A stretch of DNA of 28,826 nucleotides from positions 1 through 28,826 of the forward strand of contig JAAVHU010000032.1 of NCBI GenBank assembly GCA_014799585.1, written 5' to 3'. Each line of letters opens with the position of its first letter. Position 1 is the first letter of the stretch. A program made the position numbers and the translations under genes. Positions 7,584 through 15,398 of this stretch are shown one piece after another. Below the pieces are notes generated by a model. That model was not told where the DNA came from and made no database searches. It saw only the letters and a list, made by a program, of their open reading frames with translations. Source of the DNA: Clostridiales bacterium (GTDB taxonomy: Bacteria > Bacillota > Clostridia > Oscillospirales > Acutalibacteraceae).

Positions 7584-8891
7584 TTAAACATTTTCAATTT
7601 TATAAAGCTTTGCGCCGTGCGGAGCAACAGTTGATTTAAGTGTATTTTTAACCTTGCCTGCGCTTTCCTTTGCCCAGATATCATAAGCATTATAATCTGT
7701 ATCCGGCATAAGAATTTCCTTTAAATCAACAGAAATCTTTCTTTCCTTATCATCTGTATTGAACACAGCAACATATTTGCATTTTTTACCATTGCTTACC
7801 CAGATAATTGTGCCCTTGCCGTTTTTCTCTTTTCTTAAAAGCTGATGCGCACCATAGGAAGAACGATGCATATTCATATATTCTTTGTTCGTAAGAAGAG
7901 AGAGCGTCCATTCATCATTTTCAGGCATATTACCGCCGAACATAAGCGGACTTCTGAAAACACCCCAAAGCGTCATCATTGTGATCTGCTCAGGCTTTGT
8001 GAAATTCGTGTATCTGTCTGCACCGCCATGGCACGGCGCATTTTTTGCAAGTTTGCCAAGAGGAAGCATATCGCAATCGGGCCATCTGCCGTTGCCAACA
8101 TGATCCTGCCACAAATTACAACGATTAAACATATCGTGAAGCTTATCCCACTGATCCCAGAAATCACCTGTCATACGCCACATATTTGCGTGCTTTGCAA
8201 GATGATCTGCATTTTCAATATGCGCAGGACCGGGAGAAAGCGAAAGCACCATATCTCTTCCGCAATTATCAATTGCTTTTCTGAGCATTTCAACTTCATA
8301 ATCTGCAGAATAAGGAGTATCCCACTGTCTGAATTCTGTTACACAGATGTCATCACATTTGATGAAATCCACACCCCACGAAGCATAAAGCTCAAAAATT
8401 GAATTATAGTATTCCTGAGAAGCAGGTGTGTTTTTGCAGCCGTACATATCTGTATTCCACGAGCAAACGGAAAAATGATGCGCAATATCACGGCAGGTTG
8501 ATTTACTGTTCTTGATAGGCAAATTGGAATGAACGGCACAGCGGGGAACACCCCTCATAATATGAATACCGAATTTCAAGCCAAGATTATGGCAGTAATC
8601 GGCAATTTCCTTAAAGCCCTTTCCGTTTTTCGCACTTGGAAAGCGGTTTTCAGCAGGCATTAATCTGCCGAATTCATCCACATTAAGCGGTGCGAAATTA
8701 TTATAATCATTACTCTTCGCCTTTGGCTCATACCACTGAATATCGCAAACGATATATTCCCAGCCAAATGGCTTTAAATATTTTGCCATATAATCTGCAT
8801 TTTCTTTTAATTGTTTTTCATTAACTGCAGCACCGAAGCAATCCCAGCTGTTCCAGCCAAGCGGCGGTGTTTTTGCAAGTTTTCCGTGCAT
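7584..8891 (-). CDS. GH27 alpha-galactosidase family enzyme
   Basis: A 435-residue glycoside hydrolase family 27 (clan GH-D) enzyme. The N-terminus TPPLGWNSWDCFG (8-20) is the family hallmark. The strand DFIKCDD (175-181) aligns with the YLKYD motif and supplies the nucleophile (Asp180). RMTGDFWDQW (239-248) carries the likely acid/base Asp243. The final ~100 residues form the antiparallel beta domain (VAVFN, KLYKIENV). GH27 enzymes release terminal alpha-galactose from galacto-oligosaccharides and galactolipids; some members are beta-L-arabinopyranosidases, which cannot be excluded. There is no signal peptide, so it should be cytoplasmic and rely on imported substrates. It is monocistronic with its own promoter and a shared terminator; no transporter or regulator is adjacent. 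Confidence 0.93.
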   Translation of the reverse strand: MHGKLAKTPPLGWNSWDCFGAAVNEKQLKENADYMAKYLKPFGWEYIVCDIQWYEPKAKSNDYNNFAPLNVDEFGRLMPAENRFPSAKNGKGFKEIADYCHNLGLKFGIHIMRGVPRCAVHSNLPIKNSKSTCRDIAHHFSVCSWNTDMYGCKNTPASQEYYNSIFELYASWGVDFIKCDDICVTEFRQWDTPYSADYEVEMLRKAIDNCGRDMVLSLSPGPAHIENADHLAKHANMWRMTGDFWDQWDKLHDMFNRCNLWQDHVGNGRWPDCDMLPLGKLAKNAPCHGGADRYTNFTKPEQITMMTLWGVFRSPLMFGGNMPENDEWTLSLLTNKEYMNMHRSSYGAHQLLRKEKNGKGTIIWVSNGKKCKYVAVFNTDDKERKISVDLKEILMPDTDYNAYDIWAKESAGKVKNTLKSTVAPHGAKLYKIENV

Positions 8892-8928
8892 AGCAAGATA
8901 CCTCTCTTGTTTCTATTATATATTTTCA

Positions 8929-8956
8929 ATTATATACATTAACGAACCATTGTCAA
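8929..8956 (-). promoter_or_regulatory. Sigma-A promoter of the GH27 gene
   Basis: TTGACA (8956-8951) and TATAAT (8934-8929) on the minus strand, 16-nt spacer. Downstream, GAGAGG (8906-8901) is the Shine-Dalgarno and lies between short inverted arms CAAGA/TCTTG (8894-8909). Confidence 0.75.
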
Positions 8957-8976
8957 GCAAAGCATTTTAATATTTA

Positions 8977-9008
8977 TAAAAAGAAAAATCCCGAATAAAT
9001 CGGGATTT
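8977..9008 (-). terminator. Intrinsic terminator after the PHP gene
   Basis: AAATCCCG (8986-8993) and CGGGATTT (9001-9008) form the stem around a 7-nt loop; on the minus strand it is followed by TTTTTCTTTTT. It serves the gene ending at 9018. Confidence 0.88.
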
Positions 9009-9017
9009 AAATTATTC

Positions 9018-9902
9018 TTATTCAGCTATTTTCAGCATAGCTTCTTTTTCAGCCTTACGTTCTGCTCTTTTCTTTTTGGCTTTATAGCCCATAAGCTTAT
9101 CCAGATGCTCCTGCGGAGTTGAACAAGCACCAAGTGTTACGGTTTTCTGACCGTAAATGCCATGAAAATCAGAACCGCCTGTCATCAAAAGCTTTTGCTT
9201 TTTGCAAATATCTGTAAGTCTGCTGATGATTTCTTCGTCTGCTGATGGATGCCATACCTCTACACCATCAAGTCCCATAGAAACATACTTTTCAATTTCA
9301 CCCAAATTATCAAACAATGCCGGATGAGCCAGAACGGCTATTCCGCCTGCACCGTGAATTTCATTGATAACCTCTTCAACGCTTGGGTATTTAGTTGGGG
9401 CAAGAATATTAGTTTCGTTAGATGCATCAAAAAGAGCATAATACAAATCACCGAAAATCTTGTCTGTGTAACCTGCATCCATAAGTGCATGCATAATATG
9501 CTGCTTATAAAGATTTGTTGAGCCGGAAGCGTGATTGATTATGAAATCTGATGTAATCGGAAAACGGCTTGCAACCTTAAGCATCATTATCTGACCTGCT
9601 CTTTTTCTTGCAACTGATACGCGCTTGCATACAGCCTCAAGTCTGTTAGGAGCATCAGCAAGATAGCTTAAAATATGCACTTTTTTTCCTGCTTCAAAAT
9701 CAAATGCCGAAATCTCAACACCCGGTATAACTGTTACACCGTATCGCTTGCCTATAACCTGACCTCTTACCGTGCCGGCAAGGCAATCGTGATCTGTTAT
9801 GGCAATAGTATCTATACCGCTTTTCTGCGCAATAACGATTAAATCTTCTATGCCGACCGAACCGTCGCTTAATTTAGTATGACAATGTAAATCTGCTGCC
9901 AT
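9018..9902 (-). CDS. PHP-domain metal-dependent phosphoesterase
   Basis: A 294-residue protein with a complete PHP domain: DLHCHTKLSDGS (His6, His8, Asp13), ITDHD (Asp37, His38, Asp39), the GVEIS glutamate (Glu63), VLAHPALF and GGSDFHG supply the metal ligands. This architecture is that of the YciV/RNase AM and nucleoside 3',5'-bisphosphate phosphatase group, which hydrolyse small phosphoesters or degrade short RNA from the 5' end with a trinuclear metal centre. Which substrate this member uses cannot be told from sequence. The C-terminal ~30 residues (KAKKKRAERKAEKEA) are strongly basic and probably flexible. GGAGGC precedes the ATG. It has its own promoter and terminator. Confidence 0.9.
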   Translation of the reverse strand: MAADLHCHTKLSDGSVGIEDLIVIAQKSGIDTIAITDHDCLAGTVRGQVIGKRYGVTVIPGVEISAFDFEAGKKVHILSYLADAPNRLEAVCKRVSVARKRAGQIMMLKVASRFPITSDFIINHASGSTNLYKQHIMHALMDAGYTDKIFGDLYYALFDASNETNILAPTKYPSVEEVINEIHGAGGIAVLAHPALFDNLGEIEKYVSMGLDGVEVWHPSADEEIISRLTDICKKQKLLMTGGSDFHGIYGQKTVTLGACSTPQEHLDKLMGYKAKKKRAERKAEKEAMLKIAE

Positions 9903-9955
9903 AACTTGCCTCCTTCCAAATTTTAAAAAAAGGGTAAATTGCCCTCAATATAGAC

Positions 9956-9984
9956 ATTTTATCATTTTTATCAAAAAATTTCAA
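9956..9984 (-). promoter_or_regulatory. Sigma-A promoter of the PHP gene
   Basis: TTGAAA (9984-9979) and TAAAAT (9961-9956) on the minus strand, spacer 17 nt. An overlapping TTGATA / TATATT pair with a 16-nt spacer lies a few bases downstream. Confidence 0.65.
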
Positions 9985-10029
9985 GCTATAAATTTCACAA
10001 AATTTGGCGAAGTGTACAACAAAATACTA

Positions 10030-10596
10030 TTAAATTTTGTTAAAGTCACTAAAAAATGGATTTTGGAGCTCTCTGTGTAATGCAGAAACAGGCAATCCAA
10101 CAACGTTAAAATAATCTCCGTCTATTTTTTCAACAAAGAGCGAACCATAGCCCTGAATTCCATAAGCACCTGCTTTATCAAGGCATTCACCTGTTTTAAT
10201 ATATGTGCTTATTTCACCATCTGAAAGCTCATAAAACTTAACCTTTGTTTCCTTGAAAAAAGATTTTTTACCCTGCGGGCTGATAAGCGTAACACCTGTA
10301 TAAACGGAATGCTCTTTTCCGCTAAGCTCCTTAAGCATTGCAAAGGCTTCCTCTTCATCAGCGGGCTTTCCAAGAATTTTTCCGTTTAAAACAACAATTG
10401 TATCTGCTCCGATTATAACATCATTATCATTCATAAAAGGCTCTGCCTTAATGCGTGAAAGATAAAGAACGGCATTCTCAGGTGTCATACCATCAGGGAT
10501 GGTTTCATCAACATCTCTTGATACAGCCATAAAATCTTTAGTTATGAGACTTAAAAGTTCTTTTCTTCGTGGTGACTTAGACGCTAAAATAAGCAT
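10030..10596 (-). CDS. maf: Maf family nucleoside triphosphate pyrophosphatase
   Basis: A 188-residue Maf/HAM1-superfamily protein. The N-terminal LILASKSPRRKELL binds the triphosphate, GADTIVVLNGKILGKPADEEEAF carries the metal and catalytic residues (only its core ADTIV and GKP need be noted), and HSVYTGV and AGAYGIQG complete the family signature. Maf proteins hydrolyse modified or non-canonical nucleotides (dTTP/UTP, m5UTP, pseudo-UTP, or in a subgroup m7GTP) to the monophosphate, cleaning the nucleotide pool; overexpression in Bacillus affects septation. The start codon follows the stop of the U32 gene with no gap (TAAATG), so translation is probably coupled. It is last in the zapA-U32-maf cluster; no convincing terminator hairpin is seen after it. 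Confidence 0.95.
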   Translation of the reverse strand: MLILASKSPRRKELLSLITKDFMAVSRDVDETIPDGMTPENAVLYLSRIKAEPFMNDNDVIIGADTIVVLNGKILGKPADEEEAFAMLKELSGKEHSVYTGVTLISPQGKKSFFKETKVKFYELSDGEISTYIKTGECLDKAGAYGIQGYGSLFVEKIDGDYFNVVGLPVSALHRELQNPFFSDFNKI

Positions 10597-12600
10597 TTAC
10601 AACACTCCTCTGTAATAAAGTCCTCTTGTATAATCAAAATCAGCCTTGCTCCTGTTTTTATAAAGAGCGGCAATTTTTTCGATTTCATCTTTGCTTTCGT
10701 TTGTGAAATAAAAATGGATAAAATCGGTTTTGATTTCGTGCATTCTGTCTGCCATATAAAGCGGAACACTGTTTAATATCTCAACACACGGATACGGCGA
10801 ACATACAACAGGGAACACCATTCCCTTTCTGTCTGTTAAAGAGCCGTTCTTTCTGCATTTTTCACAACCGATATTGTTTTGAACAGGGCAATTCCTTGTA
10901 AGCATAAGCGGCAGTCTGCCGTAAGCTATAATGCCTGTATCCTCTGCATTGATCCTGTTGGCTTCATCAATCGTTAATTCAAAAGATAAAATCGGTGAAT
11001 GTATCTGACTTGCAGAACTGCTGTTAAAAGCATTCAATCCGAAATCTCCGAAAACGGTAAAGCCAAGCCTTTTCGCCAATCTGTATGCGCCGAGATTTCC
11101 GCAAAGTGCATTTTTAACACCTGCTTTTTTTAATTGAACAAGCCTTTTTTCAAGCTGTTCTTCCTTTCCGAAAAGGCCTCTCGGCAGCTCCACGCCTGCT
11201 CTGTTATCAATAAAATCCTCAATAGCAGACCATATTGGAATAAAAATTCTTTCAAACAGGTGCTGATCAGGTATCTGCTCTGCATCTGAAAATCTTGCAG
11301 TAAAATAAAGTTCGCCTGCTTTTGCTCTTGGCTGAACACTCTCCATCGGCAAAGCCTGAACATTCTGCCGTTTTGTTTCGGATAGCTTTTCAACTGCCTC
11401 ACGTCTTAACGCATTGATTTTTGACGCAGGCACGATAAGTCCGTCATCAAGGCAAACATCAACCTCATTTGCATAAAATTGTGTTCCGCCAAGTTTGGAC
11501 AACCTTTCGGTTAATCCTTCTTTGCTCATAGGCTTATTTATGGCAATTTCGGGAACATCGCCAAAAACATCAACTGTTTTTCCAAGAGCAGATGCTGTTA
11601 ATTTTACAGGTTTATCCTTTAAGCATTCAAGCCTTAAATCAATCGGAACAAGCGGATTTTCATTATCATAAAGATGTGAAAGTTCCTTTAAAACATTCTT
11701 TGCGGCAACAACGTCTTCCTTCTGCCTTGTGCCGAACATAGCTTTATTCATTTCATTATTGAAATAACCCTGTGTAAACCCGCTTCTGCTGAAAACGCTT
11801 TTCAGCAAAATTTCGTCTTTTATGGAGTATTCATCATTTATCGCTTTTTTAACAGCCGTAACAGCCGCAGCAATATATTCGGGGCGTTTCATTCTGCCCT
11901 CTATTTTAAGGCTTATTACACCAAGATTTTTGATTTTTGACAATTGCCTGATCAGGCTTAAATCCTTTAAGCTTAAATCAAAACTTTTGCTGTTATCTGC
12001 CGAGAAAGATAAACGGCACGGCTGGGCACAAAGCCCCCTGTTTCCGCTTCGCTGACCAATCATTGCCGAAAGATAGCACTGCCCCGAAACACTCATACAA
12101 AGGGCACCGTGGATAAACATTTCCAGCTCTAAATCGGTTTTTTCTCTGATTTCAGCAATTTCATCAGCCGTCATTTCCCTTGGAAGCACTGCCCGTGATA
12201 TTCTCATTTCCTTTAGTGCGTGAACACCCTCAGGTGTTATAACGCTCATCTGCGTTGAGCCGTGAATTTTTGCATCGGGGAAGCAGGATTTTATCATTTT
12301 GATAACACCCAAATCCTGAACAATAAATGCATCAACGCCAAAGGAAAGTGCCTTTTCAACAAGATTATATGCCTCTTCCATCTCGTTATCTCTGCAAAGC
12401 GTGTTCATCGTTAAATAAACCTTAACGCCTCTTTGATGGCAGTAAGCAACAGCCTTTTCAAGTTCTTCATCATTAAAATTGCCGGCATTACGACGAGCGT
12501 TAAGCACCTTACCACCAAGGTAAACCGCATCAGCACCACATCTTACACCGGCAACAAGTGACTCCTGCGAACCGGCAGGAGCTAATATTTCAAATTTCAT
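10597..12600 (-). CDS. U32 family protein, RlhA-like RNA hydroxylase
   Basis: A 667-residue member of the U32 'peptidase' family. The N-terminal TIM-barrel-like part starts FEILAPAGSQESLVAGV and contains GADAVYLGG. The family signature spans residues 160-177 (E160, G165, C168, G173, C175, S178), followed by Cys191 and Cys195; these four cysteines are the conserved set. A further cysteine group, CPVQNNIGCEKC, occurs near the C-terminus. The length and long C-terminal extension (DUF3656-like) match E. coli RlhA (YdcP), which hydroxylates C2501 of 23S rRNA, more than the shorter TrhP/YrrN/YrrO tRNA hydroxylases, though assignment between these is inferred. Proteolytic activity is doubtful for this family. 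It starts one nt after the zapA stop, and maf follows directly, so the three genes form an operon. Confidence 0.9.
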   Translation of the reverse strand: MKFEILAPAGSQESLVAGVRCGADAVYLGGKVLNARRNAGNFNDEELEKAVAYCHQRGVKVYLTMNTLCRDNEMEEAYNLVEKALSFGVDAFIVQDLGVIKMIKSCFPDAKIHGSTQMSVITPEGVHALKEMRISRAVLPREMTADEIAEIREKTDLELEMFIHGALCMSVSGQCYLSAMIGQRSGNRGLCAQPCRLSFSADNSKSFDLSLKDLSLIRQLSKIKNLGVISLKIEGRMKRPEYIAAAVTAVKKAINDEYSIKDEILLKSVFSRSGFTQGYFNNEMNKAMFGTRQKEDVVAAKNVLKELSHLYDNENPLVPIDLRLECLKDKPVKLTASALGKTVDVFGDVPEIAINKPMSKEGLTERLSKLGGTQFYANEVDVCLDDGLIVPASKINALRREAVEKLSETKRQNVQALPMESVQPRAKAGELYFTARFSDAEQIPDQHLFERIFIPIWSAIEDFIDNRAGVELPRGLFGKEEQLEKRLVQLKKAGVKNALCGNLGAYRLAKRLGFTVFGDFGLNAFNSSSASQIHSPILSFELTIDEANRINAEDTGIIAYGRLPLMLTRNCPVQNNIGCEKCRKNGSLTDRKGMVFPVVCSPYPCVEILNSVPLYMADRMHEIKTDFIHFYFTNESKDEIEKIAALYKNRSKADFDYTRGLYYRGVL

Positions 12601-12601
12601 A

Positions 12602-12952
12602 TTATCCGTTCAGCTTTTTTCTGAGATTTTCAAGCTCTCTGTTAAGACGGTCTATCTCGCGTCTTTCAACATCAACCTCAATCTTAGATCTAGCAGCGTC
12701 CTCGATATAATCTTTAATCTGAGCACGAAGATTATCTGCAGCAGCAGTTGCTTTTTTGCAGCTGTCTGCCTGATCAAGAGCAACAAGAACAGCACACTGA
12801 ATTAATGAAAGGCTTGGATTCGCACTTGTAATTGCTTTCATTTCAGCATCAAGAAGCTCACCGAGACTTTCAACGTATTCCGGCTCATCCTCGCTTACGA
12901 TTGTATAGTTAGCACCGCATATTTTAAGCTGCACTTTATTTTTCTGAGTCAT
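12602..12952 (-). CDS. zapA: Cell division protein ZapA
   Basis: A 116-residue protein with the ZapA layout: an N-terminal globular part (KVQLKICGANYTIVSEDEPEYV, residues about 5-26, key residues G13, Y16) and a C-terminal helical coiled coil from about residue 60, ending in the heptad-rich segment EIDRLNRELENLRKKL. ZapA binds FtsZ and bundles protofilaments to stabilise the Z-ring at midcell. Position next to a U32-family gene is the common arrangement in Clostridia and supports the call. GGAGGC precedes the ATG. It is the first gene of the zapA-U32-maf unit and has a very good promoter. Confidence 0.92.
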   Translation of the reverse strand: MTQKNKVQLKICGANYTIVSEDEPEYVESLGELLDAEMKAITSANPSLSLIQCAVLVALDQADSCKKATAAADNLRAQIKDYIEDAARSKIEVDVERREIDRLNRELENLRKKLNG

Positions 12953-12987
12953 AATAATGCCTCCAATTTTAGATTTTATTACCTATT

Positions 12988-13016
12988 AGTATAACAAGAT
13001 AATAAATTATTGTCAA
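12988..13016 (-). promoter_or_regulatory. Sigma-A promoter of zapA-U32-maf
   Basis: Perfect TTGACA (13016-13011) and TATACT (12993-12988), spacer 17 nt, on the minus strand, about 36 nt before the zapA start. Confidence 0.82.
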
Positions 13017-13068
13017 ATACTAAAAATTTCTGTTGATTTATGGCAGATAAAAACCAATAAAAATTGCT

Positions 13069-14439
13069 TTATATAGGAAGAATTAAAACAGCAAATCCGA
13101 TATAAACAAGCAGGGAAACGACATCTGAAAGCGTTGTAATAAATGGATTTGCAAGCACGGCGGGATCAAAGCCCATTTTCTTAGCAATGATAGGCAGCGT
13201 GCTTCCGATTATCTTTGCACACATCGTTTCAAACAATATCGTAAGGCAGATAACGATAGAAACCTTTAAGGTGATTTCATCATTTCCAAGAATGATACGA
13301 TCAAACAATAACAGCTTGGCAAAACACACAATTGCAAGGGAAACACCGCTTATTGCACCTATACGTAATTCTTTCCATATTACCTTTAAAATATCCTTAA
13401 AGCGAACCTCATCAAGAGAAATAGCACGAATAATTGTTGCACTTGACTGACCGCCTGAATTTCCGCCTGTACCCATAAGCATAGGAATAAATGCGGATAA
13501 AACAGCCATTTTCATCAGCCTTCCTTCAAAGGTTGTTAAAATCTGGCTTGTGAGTGTTGCTAAAATCATAAGCAGCATAAGCCACGGAATTCGCTTTTTC
13601 CATAAATCCAAAACGCTCGTCTTTAAATAAGGCGTATCCGTTGGCGTAATAGCCGCCATCTTCTGAATATCCTCTGTGTTCTCTTCCTGAATAACGTCAA
13701 TAGCATCGTCAACCGTAATAATACCGACAAGTCTGTTTTCCATATCCACAACAGGAAGAGCAAGGAAATCGTATTTTGAAAGTGTTCGTGTTGCAGTTTC
13801 CTGATCATCAAGTGTATTTATGGAAATAACATTTGTTTCCATAAATTCCTCAATTACATCATCCGAATCGCTTAAAAGAAGCTCTTTAACCGTTGTTACA
13901 CCTATCAGATGCCTTGAAGCGTCCGTTACATAGCAGGTGTAAATCGTTTCTTTATCAAGACCCGTTCTTCTGATTCTTTTGAAAGCATCTTCAACCGTCA
14001 TATCCTTTTTTAAATCAACAAATTCGGGCGTCATAATGGAGCCTGCCGAATCCTCAGGATATTTCAGAATTGTATTGATTGCTTCTCTTGTTTCGGGGTC
14101 TGTGTTCTTCAGAATACGCTTAACGATTGTTGCAGGCATTTCTTCAATAATATCCGCCGCATCGTCAATATAAATTTCATCAAGAACCTCACGAAGCTCT
14201 GTATCCGAAAAGGCAATGATTAAGTTTTCCTGTGTGTCACCGTCAAATTCAACGAAAGTGTCCGCAGCATTTTCCTTTGTTAAAAGGCGGAAAAGAAACA
14301 CACGTTCTCGCTCATCATAAGTTTCAAGAAGCTGTGCTATATCGGCTGGGTTTATATCATTCAGATATATTTTAAGTTCGCTGATATTACGCTGGCTGTG
14401 AAATTCATTTATCTGCTCTATCATTTCATTAAATTCCAC
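13069..14439 (-). CDS. mgtE: Magnesium transporter MgtE
   Basis: A 456-residue MgtE. In order: the superhelical N domain (to about residue 130, with INPADIAQLLE and DDAADIIEEMP), a tandem CBS pair (about 133-255, starting EDSAGSIMTPEFV), a connecting helix, and five C-terminal membrane helices. The pore motif PMLMGTGGNSGGQSS is intact. MgtE is a dimeric Mg2+-selective channel in the cytoplasmic membrane, gated closed when Mg2+ fills sites between the N and CBS domains. The start is a GTG at 14437-14439, with AAGGAT upstream; no in-frame ATG fits better until codon 6. The 94-nt upstream gap has no room for an M-box riboswitch; it is largely filled by a dispersed palindromic repeat. No clear terminator is seen downstream. 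Confidence 0.95.
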   Translation of the reverse strand: MEFNEMIEQINEFHSQRNISELKIYLNDINPADIAQLLETYDERERVFLFRLLTKENAADTFVEFDGDTQENLIIAFSDTELREVLDEIYIDDAADIIEEMPATIVKRILKNTDPETREAINTILKYPEDSAGSIMTPEFVDLKKDMTVEDAFKRIRRTGLDKETIYTCYVTDASRHLIGVTTVKELLLSDSDDVIEEFMETNVISINTLDDQETATRTLSKYDFLALPVVDMENRLVGIITVDDAIDVIQEENTEDIQKMAAITPTDTPYLKTSVLDLWKKRIPWLMLLMILATLTSQILTTFEGRLMKMAVLSAFIPMLMGTGGNSGGQSSATIIRAISLDEVRFKDILKVIWKELRIGAISGVSLAIVCFAKLLLFDRIILGNDEITLKVSIVICLTILFETMCAKIIGSTLPIIAKKMGFDPAVLANPFITTLSDVVSLLVYIGFAVLILPI

Positions 14440-14472
14440 AAACTCACATCCTTTTCAAATATAATTATTAAA

Positions 14473-14527
14473 CCTCTGTGCCTCCCTTGTTAAAGGGAGG
14501 TGGGTGCGAAGCACTCGGAGGGATTGA
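14473..14527. repeat. Palindromic dispersed-type repeat upstream of mgtE
   Basis: Two adjoining hairpins: CCTCCCTT (14481-14488) with AAGGGAGG (14493-14500), loop GTTA; then GGGTGC (14502-14507) with GCACTC (14511-14516), loop GAA; then GGAGGGATTGA. The layout (CCTCCC stem, small variable hairpin, GGAGGGATTG end) is that of short GC-rich repeats scattered through many Ruminococcaceae/Oscillospirales genomes. Only one full copy is in the window, so the dispersed nature is from general knowledge. Confidence 0.65.
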
Positions 14528-14533
14528 AATCAA

Positions 14534-15394
14534 TTAATCATTCATTTTATAAAACGGCTTTTCATCACTGTCATAAACATTAACTGTAATACGTCTTGCA
14601 ACCTTAGCTATGATAAGAAGAACAATCAAGCCTGCTACAACAGCAATACAGATAATTGAAAATATCGGTTTCTGATAAAACAATTCTCCGTCCACAAAAG
14701 AAATAAACGCAGGATTGTTCTTTTCAGCCTTAACCTCTTCCATTGTTTTTTCAACTCTGCGAACCTTGAATTTGTAATTCTTCGTCGTGCCGTCTGAAGC
14801 CAAAACGGTTATGCTGAGTTCCGGCTGCTGGCTGCTGTTGATTTCAATGCTTAAAGGATCGCAATGTGCATTGATATCCTGCGTAATCGGTGTAACATCA
14901 AGCTGCGTTAAATCACTTGGAATATACAGCTTGTATTCCGTATCTGTATCATTGATTGCAGGCTGAACCTCGCCGTATTCACTTGCAAGGCCCGATAAAT
15001 TCGCATTGGATGACAGAGTAAAATCAACAACATTGCTGTAATTGAAAGTATAGATAACGCTTCCGTTTTCAAACGAAAGGGTAACTATAATCGCATTCTG
15101 ATGATTTAATCCATCATAACCGTATGTAACAAAAACATTTGCATCGCCTGCAACATGATAACCGCTTAAAGTCGGGCTGACCGCAGGGTCTTTAAGTGTA
15201 ATTGTATACATCGTTTTATTTTTCTGAAAGCCGCCGTCTATCTCTGCATTTGAAAACGAAATGGTTTCAAGATAAGGAACATTGGATAACGGCAAAAGCT
15301 GATTCTCCTCAGCAAACGCTGAAAAAGAAGCAGATAAGCAGCAAACCGCTGTTATTAAAGCCAGTATTAAAGAAAATATCTTTTTTGTCTTCAT
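14534..15394 (-). CDS. Membrane-anchored cadherin-like beta-sandwich protein
   Basis: Function unknown. The 286-residue protein (from the ATG at 15394) has a signal peptide (1-28, ending AFA before EENQ), a first beta-rich region (about 40-120), a second region (about 131-213) whose NLSGLASEYGEVQPAIN start and ASDGTTKNYKFKVRR end match the cadherin-like beta-sandwich domain of clostridial surface proteins, a charged linker, a membrane helix (about 245-266) and a 20-residue basic cytoplasmic tail. It should be exposed outside and held by one helix. The ATG lies four nt after the TAA of the upstream gene; a TTG at 15409 would extend it by five residues and overlap that gene. No good Shine-Dalgarno precedes either, so translational coupling is likely. 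It is the third gene after rpe. Confidence 0.72.
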   Translation of the reverse strand: MKTKKIFSLILALITAVCCLSASFSAFAEENQLLPLSNVPYLETISFSNAEIDGGFQKNKTMYTITLKDPAVSPTLSGYHVAGDANVFVTYGYDGLNHQNAIIVTLSFENGSVIYTFNYSNVVDFTLSSNANLSGLASEYGEVQPAINDTDTEYKLYIPSDLTQLDVTPITQDINAHCDPLSIEINSSQQPELSITVLASDGTTKNYKFKVRRVEKTMEEVKAEKNNPAFISFVDGELFYQKPIFSIICIAVVAGLIVLLIIAKVARRITVNVYDSDEKPFYKMND

Positions 15395-15398
15395 TATT

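Noticed and set aside
7845..8402. Plus-strand 185-codon frame opposite the GH27 gene
   Set aside because: Antisense shadow of a well-supported enzyme; composition rich in His, Ile, Cys and Arg without family resemblance.
8894..8909. CAAGA/TCTTG arms flanking the GH27 Shine-Dalgarno as an RNA switch
   Set aside because: Five-bp arms with a six-nt loop are likely by chance; no further structure supports regulation.
9925..9946. Attenuator-like hairpin (GGGC...ACCC then T7 on the minus strand) in the PHP gene leader
   Set aside because: Only three to four pairs with a seven-nt loop; too weak to call a terminator.
10019..10040. ACAAAAT/ATTTTGT inverted repeat at the maf stop codon as a terminator
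   Set aside because: All A-T arms, overlaps the stop codon and lacks a following T run on the minus strand.
14440..14533. M-box (magnesium) riboswitch upstream of mgtE
   Set aside because: The gap is too short and is mostly the palindromic repeat; no M-box core seen.
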